DNA of 64,000 bases from Rhododendron vialii. Its lineage: Eukaryota > Streptophyta > Magnoliopsida > Ericales > Ericaceae. The DNA lies in contig NC_080566.1 of NCBI RefSeq assembly GCF_030253575.1, forward strand, positions 31,965,001-32,029,000, written 5' to 3'. Made by a program: the position numbers and the translations under genes. The notes below the pieces were generated by a model, which saw nothing but the letters and a program-made list of their open reading frames with translations, was not told the origin of the DNA and did no database searches. Shown in pieces: positions 1 to 9,157 of the stretch (its first letter is position 1; every line of letters starts with the position of its first letter).

Positions 1-371
1 AGTTAGGAGGTAGGGGCTCGGGCCTTACTAAGAGCATGTCGAAAAGGCGCAACACACCTTGGAGTACAACATTGAAATGTCTGCTCACAGTTTCAGTCGA
101 TCTCCAAAAATGCAATTTCGTACGCCTCTGTTTTGTATGGTGACCGAGAATAAACAAAAAAAATGGCTACCCTCTCCTCAAGACAAACATTGCGCGAGTC
201 TCCTAACCCAACACCTCGAAGTAGACAGCACAACCTAAAAAATGTATACCTATTTACCCTCAATTGCTCGTGGCAATCTACTTCATTACCATTGACGAGC
301 CTATTTACCATTGACAAACACAACCAAATCCTAAACTTTTTTCCCACTAACTCAGCCCATAATCTATGCAC
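1..371 (-). pseudogene. PIF/Harbinger transposase fragment, frameshifted, cut by window edge
   Basis: Read on the minus strand, this encodes the conserved N-terminal block (DUF8040-like) that precedes the DDE domain in plant PIF/Harbinger (ALP1-like) transposases. It has a Cys-x4-LRVNRYTFFRLC helix, then [17 protein letters not shown]. The first frame then runs into nonsense. Shifting by one base at the eight-base A run (156-163 on +) restores the family pattern: [24 protein letters not shown] and [11 protein letters not shown]. One extra base in that run, or a sequencing slip, therefore breaks the frame. The catalytic domain would lie beyond the left edge. The call is confident because the motif order is preserved on both sides of the shift; whether it is dead or a homopolymer error cannot be decided here. 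Confidence 0.8.
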
Positions 372-387
372 AAAACTGAATCATAAC

Positions 388-700
388 CTGCATGTTTAAC
401 CAGTGGCCAAAACCTACACATTTCAAGCAACAAACAAACTAGAAAATGTTGTTCTAAACCCAACCATCAGAGGTCACAACTTGCCCCCAAAAAAATACCA
501 TAACGTGCATGTATAAACATAAGCAAAACCTGTACTACTACGCTAACCAAAAACAGTGACCCTAACCTGCATATACAACAAAACCAAACCCTGCACTTTG
601 AAGCCACAAACCAATTACAAAAGGCAGTTCAAAATAAACCCAACACAGGCCAAAACTTGGCACAATACAAAACCATAACCTCCATGTACAAATTTAACCA
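388..700. repeat. Degenerate short direct repeats (AACCTGCATGTA-like)
   Basis: The phrase AACCTGCATGTxTAAxCxxAAACCTxCAC recurs in decayed form near 388, 500, 568 and 676, with uneven spacing of 70-110 bases. It may be a subterminal repeat region of the neighbouring Harbinger element or an old minisatellite. No coding potential is visible. Confidence 0.45.
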
Positions 701-2130
701 AAACCAACACTTTTCACACACACTACATACTCAGGTTACATTGACAAACAATAAAAACATATGATAACAATTCGGTAATCAATTAATGAAAACCCTTGCC
801 TAACACAATTTCAGTTATAAAAACATATTCTCCATCCTTAAATCCATCGATACCTTTGCTTCTTTATAAAAGAATCGGGATTACGAGAAAAAAGATAAAA
901 TGCCAATTTCTTTAACAATTTTAATATAGTTTGTTTCTTCTTTTTTGGTTTTTTTGCTACTTTAGAATATTACGTGTGTTTTTTTGGATGCACTACCCAC
1001 GAAATTTTCTGCTCCAATCTCTCGTTTGCTTATTTCGTACATAAGCCCTCTCTATCTTGACCTTATATTTTTTTTATAAGATAAATGAACTTTGAATCAT
1101 ATGTATTGCTGAAAATTCGTGTGACTAACGTTCTGTTGTTTTTTAAGGAAAAAATGATTCAGATTATGTTTGACAGAGGAGAAACCCACAAATCCCCACA
1201 ACCTAAACAGATGAGATAATCTGGGGGCAAGGCTTAGATAAATCAATGTCATTCGGATCAGATTTAGATAGTTTTTTTTTTCTTTCTCACAGATCAAAAG
1301 ACTGAGGCTTTATACAATGGGAAGCCTTCTCTGTACAGAAACCCACAACGAAACCCATGATCAAACCACTAATCAAACATAGAAACACACACACACACAC
1401 ACACAGAGATCGTTTGATTTTTCAGCCATGCAAACCAAATCGCGTACAATCACACAGAAAAACAAATCTGAAAAACCCTACATCGAGTGATGAAGATGAG
1501 GGCGTGAGAAACCCTAAACATCGCGAATGGAAGCCATACCTGAGTTCGCAACACTAGAAATTGACAAAATCGCCACCAAAACCCTATATCTTCCACAGAC
1601 CAGAAAGAAATGAGCGGCAACTGAAATGGTAAAGGACGAGGCCTAGGGATGGGAAAAGGGGATAAGGAGGGGTATATTCATCCACAAATCAACCCTCTAC
1701 AGCCGGATTATTTTTGGGGACCTCCAGAGGAGCCCAAATTTAACACCAGTGAAACCCTAAAACAGGGGAAAACGATGAGGGGGTGGAAAATAATCAGGGG
1801 GAAACAAGGGGATGCCAAACGGGGGGAAAGGGATGGGGCCCTCCCCATATACCCCTTCTTATTTTTGCCCTCCAATTTTTACTCCATCCAAGCAAGGCCT
1901 TATAGCATTTGAATCTATGATGCACGACTTCTTGAACGATCATCACGTGATCCCTCGCTCTTCTACCCGGGATATGATAAAACTCGCTTGATACGGACTG
2001 ATTAACGAGCTTATCCAGGAAAGGTCTCAACAAGGGTAAATAATTTGAACACCGTATTACGCACGCTCTTACGCAAGAGCTGCCACAGCCCCTACTAAAA
2101 AAAAACCAAGTTTAGCATTTTTTTTTGGCT
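701..2130. other. AT-rich spacer with a possible minus-strand leader
   Basis: No convincing gene. A (CA)n run sits at about 1385-1404. On the minus strand, 1440-1600 looks like a plant 5' leader, with two telo-box-like TAGGGTTT strings and a splice-donor-like CAG|GTATGG near 1540. It could be the first exon of the transposase gene at the left edge, but no matching coding exon can be shown. Confidence 0.3.
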
Positions 2131-2138
2131 AGCTATAA

Positions 2139-2281
2139 CCCGTTCCGCTAAGGTTCTTATTTTTTAAGTATTTATTTTTTGCTTTACGAAACAAGTCATT
2201 CTTTCACAATACATCACGTTCGATTCAAAAAATAAATACTTATTTGAAAAAATATACTTATCTCCCTTAGCGGAACCGGGA
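2139..2281. repeat. Small foldback (MITE-like)
   Basis: The left arm (2139-2180) carries CGTTCCGCTAAGG and AAGTATTTATTTTTT. The right arm (2227-2281) is its imperfect reverse complement, ending CCCTTAGCGGAACCGGG. About 45 bases of spacer separate the arms. No clear target duplication was found. Confidence 0.6.
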
Positions 2282-2639
2282 GCTTACGTAACATTTTTGG
2301 AAAACCACATAAAAATCTGTCTTTGTGTTTGTGCGCGTTTGGGATTTTGATCATTGAGGCACAACACGGACACTGGCCGATTGATATAATTATGAAATGC
2401 ATTTGTCTTGGAATGAATGAGTTAAATGAATTCAGATTCAGTGTAGTAGCTATGTTCTAAAAAAAATGCGTTCCAAAGTCATGTCAAATGACATCCGATC
2501 AGCCCTATTTTAAGGTTTTGTTTGCTTCTTTTGATTTTCTATTTGTGGTTAGTTGGTTGATTCCTTATCAGCCTCATCCATATCCTCCAACTACTACTTC
2601 TTGTACTTGAAATTAATCCATGTATGATTTGGCATATAG

Positions 2640-4019
2640 GTAGCATGAGATTGATACAAGCTGTGGTCCCCCACATGGCCTCTAGGAAGAAGGGTAAGAT
2701 TGTGAATGTGGGAGGTTCTTCTGCTTTGGCCCCTGGACCATGGGAAGGGTTCTTATGCTGCATCAAAGGCTGCTCTACATGCACTCACTGATTCCTTAAC
2801 GTCTGTACTCTATATTATTCTGAGTTCATTGTTTGCAGGTATATAAAAGGTAGAAAACATTTCTTTGTTTTGGTTTGACGGTCAGGCATGTCCGGACCAA
2901 CTTACACGCACATCAACGAGTGGCGAGTCTAGAAATTTTTAATAGAGGGGTCACTCTTTTAGAACCAGCCCTATACGTTTGAAAGTTGTACGCGAACTCA
3001 CATCAATTTTTATTATTTAAATTGAAAATGAGTATATATGTATATTCATATTTTTCTTGTTAGTGTTAGTTAATTTTGAGCTGGTACAAGAAATAAACAA
3101 AATGTAAAATATTAAAGAAAATTAGCATTTTTGTTTATTTTTACGTGTAACTTATAGTTGTGGACAGGGAGAGGAAATGACAAAACCAAGATATAAATTA
3201 TCTTGTGCCCCTCATTTTTTTTTCCTATATTGCCCTTTCCCCCATAAAACAAACACCCCACCCCCCTTGCAAAATAAAAAAATAATAATAATAATAATAA
3301 TAAATAACAACAATAATAATAATAATAAATAAAAATAATAAATAGTAAATTTTGAGGATTTTTAGGAGTACTCTCTATGCGCTATTGTGTCATTTGCATA
3401 CTTGACTTGGCAATTACCCCAAAAAACAAAAAACAAAAAATTGCCTAGTTAATTGGTTTAAAAAAAACCTCGATTGCATTATGTTTTTTCCTATAACCTT
3501 TCTTGTGGGATTTTGGCATTTAAGTTTTCTGTGTCATACTTCCGTGTAGGAATTTCCATTTATGTTCTAAATCTTATTTCATCCATAACCCTATGCAGAT
3601 TGGAAGTTAAACCATTTGGAATCGATGTTATGATCAATGTCGCCCCCGGAGTCATAAAGTCGAACATAGGAAAACGGCTAATAGCTGTGATCTTTATGGT
3701 TTATTGTAGTAGTGTCAATGTCGCCCCCGGAGACATAAAGTCGAACATAGGAAACTCTGCTATAAACAGCTACAGTGGAATGCCCGAATGGACATTATAC
3801 AAGAAATTCGAAGAAGCAATCAGATCACGAGCCTACTTTTCGCAAGGCCCAAAATCAACTCCTTCCGAAGAGTTTGCGAAGAAGACGGTGGCCGCGCTGC
3901 TGAAAACGAACCCGCCATCTTGGTTCTCTTATGGCCAATACTCCACTATATTGGCCATTATGTACAGTCAGCCGTTGGGTGTGAGAGATTTTCTTCTTGG
4001 GAAAATGAGGAAATGTTAG
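2640..4019 (+). pseudogene. Broken tandem copy of the SDR gene (exons 2 and 3 only)
   Basis: 2640-2800 matches exon 2 of the intact SDR at 11577-11736 almost base for base, including [20 protein letters not shown]. It carries one extra base in the stretch after GGACCATGGG, which shifts the frame just before the catalytic Tyr-x3-Lys. Its splice donor has changed from AAG|GT to AAC|GT. 3599-4019 matches exon 3 but contains an in-frame internal duplication: the segment around 3634-3672 recurs 81 bases later at 3715-3753. The two intron 2 sequences also align, so the copy arose by DNA duplication and not by retroposition. No exon 1 with the TGxxxGGIG motif is present upstream. The exon 3 frame is still open to a stop at 4017-4019, suggesting the decay is fairly recent. 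Confidence 0.88.
3279..3345. repeat. (AAT)n microsatellite
   Basis: A run of AAT/AATA units interrupted by AACAAC, in intron 2 of the SDR pseudogene. The intact gene lacks it. Confidence 0.9.
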
Positions 4020-4940
4020 CACTTTTAATTTACAGAGAAGTTCAGTTTTTCTCACATAGCCAACTTGCTTCTGTTAGAAAAGGTTTTAATTGAACAGGGA
4101 AGAGAATTTGAGATTGTGTTATTTCAAGTGGGATGCTTGTTCCTTGTTGTCATGCTATCATATCATTTTTATTCTTTGTACATATATACAATCCAAAAAT
4201 GAAAAAATTATTTTTCTGTAAAAAGAAATTGTGTTATGTCAGCTTTGGCCTCAAGTCCCAAACAGGCCCTAAGAGCTGAGTTGAGCTTGTACAATCCAAA
4301 AAATGAAAATTTTATTTTGCTGTTTAAAAAAAATTGTGTTATGTCAGCCTCAAGTTCCAAACAGGCCCTAAGAGCTGAGTTGGGCTGAGCTAGCTATCCC
4401 TACCAAACAAAGTGATTGTTTAGAGGTCTTGGGTCATCGACACATAGTGCTGCAGCGTCCTTATACATCGCACATTTTCATGAATTCTTACATTTAATAT
4501 TGAGTCATATAAAAATGTATGATTGGTAAATGTGTTGGGATATCACGTAGCGGTACCCCAAAACCACCAAATAATTTTTCAACCAAACAACCCCACGTAG
4601 GGAGCGTTTCCAATCCATATTTTTCTTGTCTAGTTTGGTCCAGTTTTGTGCCATCCCTCCCAAGCCTACAACAATGATCGAAATTGTTCAAAGCTCATTG
4701 AGTATGTCATTTATGTAAAAAATTAGTTTGATCGAACATCGATAGATACATGAACGAAACAGGGCTATTTTTTTGCATGGGTGACATACTCGACGAGCTC
4801 AAGAAAATGTACGATTCCGATCACTATTGTCAGCTCAAGAAGGGCCCAAAACAACTTTCTGTGTTTTTGCTGACGATATATATCAGTGAGTATTATCGGG
4901 GTTTCAGTATGTTGGGATAAAGTTGGGGTAAATAAGAAAT
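4020..4940. other. Spacer downstream of SDR pseudogene
   Basis: Former 3' flank of the pseudogene. It contains an approximate direct repeat (AAAATTGTGTTATGTCAGC... near 4226-4255 and 4330-4350, followed by a shared AAACAGGCCCTAAGAGCTGAGTT). No gene is seen. Confidence 0.5.
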
Positions 4941-5564
4941 GCTAACAGGTGCAACATGGCACTGGATTAAAGTACTGTTTTGCAATCAATTTCCCAACTT
5001 TTCCTCTGGCACATGGGACAGAAATGACAGCACATCCGGCACCTTTCGAAGAATTACACCTTTAATCCATTTTCTTTATTATTTCTTATTTACTTCAAGT
5101 TTCTTCTTTCTCTTTTTATGTTTTAACAACTCCTTATTTAAGAGAGCATGTACACCAATAAATAGGTAAAATATCTCATGAATATTGAATATTTTTAGTT
5201 TAGCTATCAACTTTTTCTTTCACAACTATACCAACATTATCTATTTTTTGTCTGTTTAATTTTTTAGACTGTTTATATATTAAAAATTAAGCACTCCATT
5301 TTTAAAGAGTCGTGATTAACTTTTGTCTCTAGAACTCTCATAATTAAGTATTTGCGCTGTATTTGGGATCCAATAGAGTAGATACTTGATTATGAGAGTT
5401 TTAGAGATAAAAATTAATCATGACCCTTTACGATAAATCGATCAAAAAAATAAGATCTTTGCACCGGTTGGAGCACTTAATTTTTTAATATATAAATAGT
5501 TTAAAAAATTAGGTGCTTCAATTTTCAATTCATTTGAACTAGTGCAAAGATCTTATTTTTGTTA

Positions 5565-5759
5565 CATTACAAGAAAAAAGTATATTTGCTGACGAAATAA
5601 CAAGATTTTCGTCACCAAAAGTGACTTTCGGTCCTTCGAAGACAACCTATAGGGTGACGCACCTTTTGGTGACGAAAATCTTGTTGTTTCGTCACCTATA
5701 GTAAAAATTAAGTTTTGTCACCATTTTTTTTGTCAACAAATATACTTTTTCTTGTAGTG
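5565..5759. mobile_element. CACTA-type MITE nested in the foldback element
   Basis: The ends are CATTACAAGAAAAAAG on the left and the reverse complement of CACTACAAGAAAAAG on the right, the terminal sequence typical of plant CACTA (En/Spm) derivatives. The interior is itself inverted-repeat, with GTGACGAAAATCTTGTT facing AACAAGATTTTCGTCAC. Flanking triplets (TTA and TCT) do not match, so the target duplication has decayed or the element moved by another route. Confidence 0.75.
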
Positions 5760-5819
5760 TCTCTAGAACTCTCATAATCAAGTATCTATTCTACTAGATC
5801 CCAAATACATAGCAGATAT

Positions 5820-8017
5820 TGTCACGTCATCGATTTTCAACATAAATAAATATAGCTTTTCATAAATAAAACTCCTCACATTTTTATTTTATTTTTACAT
5901 ATTATCCCAAAAGAGTCCACCATGTCCTAGTCATTAAATTACATATCCAACTCTAAGAGTTTGAACAGATTACATCATTAAAAGAAATAGAATTAAGATT
6001 CTATTACATTCCCAAAATATGTTTTGCCAAAATATCCATGAGTCTCATTTACCACTTCTTCCGAAAATATGCACTAGAATGCATACACTTCACTCCATGC
6101 TACTGCTCCGGGATCACACCTGAAAAATGATAGGTTGAGCTACACTAGCCCAGTAGAGAAATCTACACAATCATTATATGCAAATGGGAGGACGGGCAGA
6201 ATGAACAAAATAAGTATGCTATGTCTCAAGTTTAAAACGGAATGGAAAATTATAGATATCTCACCGTCGTTCATGATAATACAACACCAAGGTTCTAGAC
6301 TAACCACAATGTCCTATTCCGAATACTCCATCCGCTCCCCGACTTCACCTTAGTCATAACAACACACGTTTAAAGAAAACAACCTATCGATATATGTCTC
6401 TATGGTAGTGTTCGACGATCAATCACTTCTATTGTATATTCATCAAACAAACCCTTACATTTACTTATATCAATCACCATTACAAAATCCACGTCACACG
6501 TCATAAACGAGTACTCTTCCCGAGCCGTTTGTGGAGTCCCGTTACTCCTTACAAGTACCTCCCTCACTATAAGAACTGAATCACATCACAACATATAGGT
6601 CACCGTACCACAATTCCTCCAATACACTTCACAACTCAACCATTGATCTCAATCACATATAATGAATTCACAACGACTAGTTATTCACATAGAAGTAGTA
6701 CGGATAATCTCATCTCAATCAACTCGCCATCATTACGTTATTAGTTTCTCATCACCATACAAGTACTCACATTTCAAGGGATATTCTTTCACAACAAATC
6801 ATAGACTTTTACCTTACAACTCATGCAACCATACAAGTTACGCAAGAGATGTAACACATATCAAACATAAGAAAAATGTATCATGTACCCGCGCCTAGCA
6901 TTGTTTAACTTAAAGGAGTGTTCTACATGTTCGTTTCTCATATCGTATGTTAACACATACAACCTTAGCCCACCTGTATTCCTTTTGTTCTCTAAACCCT
7001 CGTTTCGGTGTCAAATGACTCATATGGAACCCAACGACCACTACAAAGCCTAGTATACCACTAGTCTCGTCGAATCACTCAATTAAGTGCTTAGGTGAAC
7101 CTAAGAACATCCGTGTTTCACTCCACGATTCTAAGGAAGAAGGATTACCCAACGTATATGAACATATCTATCTTATTTTGGCTACCAAACCTTATCGGTT
7201 AAGAATTAGGAGATGAGACCGCCACCATTGGAAAGTAGATTTCCAATACATGAATTTCGATATAAAATTTGCCCAAAACGGTGTTCGAATGAAAAAGTTC
7301 TGCCCTTTTGAAGTTTTCCAAAAATGCTGATTTTTCATTTCCTACCGGTAGGACACATTCTCCTACCGGTAGGAGACCAAAATTTCACGAAAATGACATT
7401 TCTGGACAGCTTTTCTACCGGTAGGGCCAAAACTCCTACCGGTAGGACTTGGGTTTTCAGCGCACGATTTCAGATTTCGCGTGAACAAGTCTAGTAACAA
7501 AATCAACTATTTAAGGCATGATTCAAACACCAAATCATCACATTAACACATAATAGAAGTGAGAAATCCCTACCTCAAAGATCAAAGCCGAACTCAAGAA
7601 CTTCGAGCAAGCCCTAGCTATCCTAGATCTGAAATCCACCGAGAACACCTCCTCCGAATTCCAGTCCACCGATACAAACTCAAGATCGTGGTTATTAGGT
7701 GAATGAGGAATAGATCCCTATGGATTTGAGGAGTATTGAGCTTGAGAGAGTGAAAGAGCAAGAGAGAGAGAGTCGGACGAGAGAGAGAGAGAGAGAGAGA
7801 GAGGCGTGAGTTGTGTGGGTGTGTTTTGGGGAAAATTTTATCCTCCACACTCATACACTCCCTTATATATATGTACACATAGGCATAACACATTAACACC
7901 CCCAAACTCCCAAATTCGAGCACATTGAACCCAATTCACATATTCACATCATATTTCTTTTTACGTAAGCAATTATACAACATCAAATTTATTGAAATAA
8001 AAATACGGGTCTCTGCA
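5820..8017 (-). mobile_element. Solo LTR of a gypsy-like retrotransposon, perfect 5-bp TSD
   Basis: On the minus strand it begins TGCAGAGACCCG and ends CGTGACA, so it keeps TG...CA termini. It is flanked on both sides by GATAT (5815-5819 and 8018-8022). Length is 2198 bases with no internal region, as left by LTR-LTR recombination. A minus-strand TATA box (TATATATAAGG, 7863-7872) is followed by a CT-rich leader containing a (GA)n run on + at 7754-7802. The outer 45 or so bases match the solo LTR at 21744-23353, so the two belong to related families. Ty3/gypsy membership is inferred from the terminal sequence style and length only. Confidence 0.88.
7341..7446. repeat. Four CCTACCGGTAGG palindromes inside the solo LTR
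   Basis: Near-identical 12-base palindromes at 7341-7352, 7362-7373, 7414-7425 (TCTACCGGTAGG) and 7435-7446, arranged as two pairs. They lie downstream of the LTR TATA box in its transcribed region. The other solo LTR has comparable TACCGGTA/GTACTGGTACC motifs at the equivalent place (21985-22095). Confidence 0.9.
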
Positions 8018-8474
8018 GATATTTAATTATGAGAGTTCTAAAGATAAAAATTAATCACTACTCTTAAAATTGGAGAGGTTAATTTTTTAATATATAAATA
8101 GTCTAAAAAATTAAACAGACAAAAAATATATATTTTAATTGGTATTAGATAAAATAGATAATGTTGATGTAGTCGTGAAAGAAAAAAGTTGATAGCTAAA
8201 CCAAAAATATGCAATGTTTATGAGATATTTTATCTATTTATTGGTGTACATATTTTCTCTTAAAGAAAGAGCTGTTCAAACATAAAAAAAAAAAAAAAAG
8301 AAAAAGAAAAAATAAACTTGAGGTAAATAATAAATGTAAAATAAAGAAAATGGATTAAATGTGTAATTCTTCGAAAGAGCTGTTGTTCCTGTTCCATGTG
8401 TCGGAGTAAAAGTTGGTAAATTGATTGCCACTTTTATCCGGTACTATGTTGCACTTGTTAGTATTTCCGCGAGC

Positions 8475-8716
8475 CCTACTATCCGCAGAGATGATTTGCA
8501 GAGAACCACGCAGAGAAAAACGCGTTTGGCCTCATTTCACCCCTACGTGTCTAAAAGTAATACTTACCGATATCCACTGGAGCTGATTTTTTATAGAGCC
8601 CCGTAAAATAATATTTAAAAATTTATGAATATTTTTTAAAATTTTTTTGGGATTCAAAATGTGAAAATGGGACCAAACGCATTTTTTTCTGTGTGGTCCT
8701 CTGCAAATCATATACT
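8475..8716. repeat. Foldback MITE upstream of SDR
   Basis: The left arm at 8491-8530 (GATTTGCAGAGAACCACGCA...) is matched by the reverse complement of 8672-8712. The spacer is AT-rich. It sits between the foldback element and the SDR promoter. Confidence 0.65.
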
Positions 8717-9068
8717 ATGCTGTTAGAATTTTGCTTTCCGTATATAGATATAGCAGCTGACACATAAGTACAATCTCCTATGCCATGCTAGCGTGGTGTT
8801 CTGCCAAACAACATTTTTAGATCAATAACTTCCTTCTCCTATGTATGGAAAAAAATTCGAAAAGGTATCACGTAGTATCCGTTCGATGCATTCGAACCGT
8901 TCGTTTTGTTTTTGGAATATTCGGATTTAGAGAGAGAAAATAGAAAGAGAAAATGTTGGAATGAGAAAAAATAGAGTGTTTTAAACCAAACTGTTCAAAA
9001 GTGTAATGAACGGTCCGAATATACTGAGCAGGTACCACTACCCAACCGGCACCAAAAAATTTCTCCCT

Positions 9069-9085
9069 CTATATATATAGATATA
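9069..9085 (+). promoter_or_regulatory. TATA box of the SDR gene
   Basis: CTATATATATAGATATAG lies about 75-90 bases before the start codon, followed by a pyrimidine-rich short leader (CTCTCTCCCCCTCC). A similar block, TATATAGATATAGC-AGCTGACACATAA, occurs 330 bases upstream at 8743-8770, so this promoter core appears duplicated. Confidence 0.6.
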
Positions 9086-9157
9086 GCCGCTGACACATAA
9101 ATACACCCGCCTAAATCTCTCTCCCCCTCCGATCCGCCAAACCAATCTCCCAACCCA

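Larger units (their letters stand above)
4941..8462. mobile_element. Long-terminal-inverted-repeat (foldback) element, later split by other insertions
   Basis: The left end, GCTAACAGGTGCAACAT (4941), is matched in reverse complement by the right end at 8446-8462. The arms stay alignable for several hundred bases: 4941 to about 5400 against 8462 back to 8018, then 5819 back to 5760. Removing the solo LTR (5820-8017) rejoins the right arm, giving an element of about 1.3 kb with arms of nearly 500 bases. The left arm contains further palindromes: 5320-5405 around ACTCTCATAAT, and 5447-5559 bounded by AATAAGATCTTTGCAC. The long arms suggest a Mutator-like or Foldback-type non-autonomous element. 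No target duplication or transposase was found, so the superfamily is inference. Confidence 0.75.

Noticed and set aside
7341..7446. CCTACCGGTAGG cluster as a CRISPR-like or operator array
   Set aside because: This is plant nuclear DNA and the repeats are inside an LTR with irregular spacing; a cis element of the retrotransposon is the simpler reading.
5135..7923. Open frames in the solo LTR
   Set aside because: LTR sequence with no gag or pol motif; the internal region was lost by recombination.
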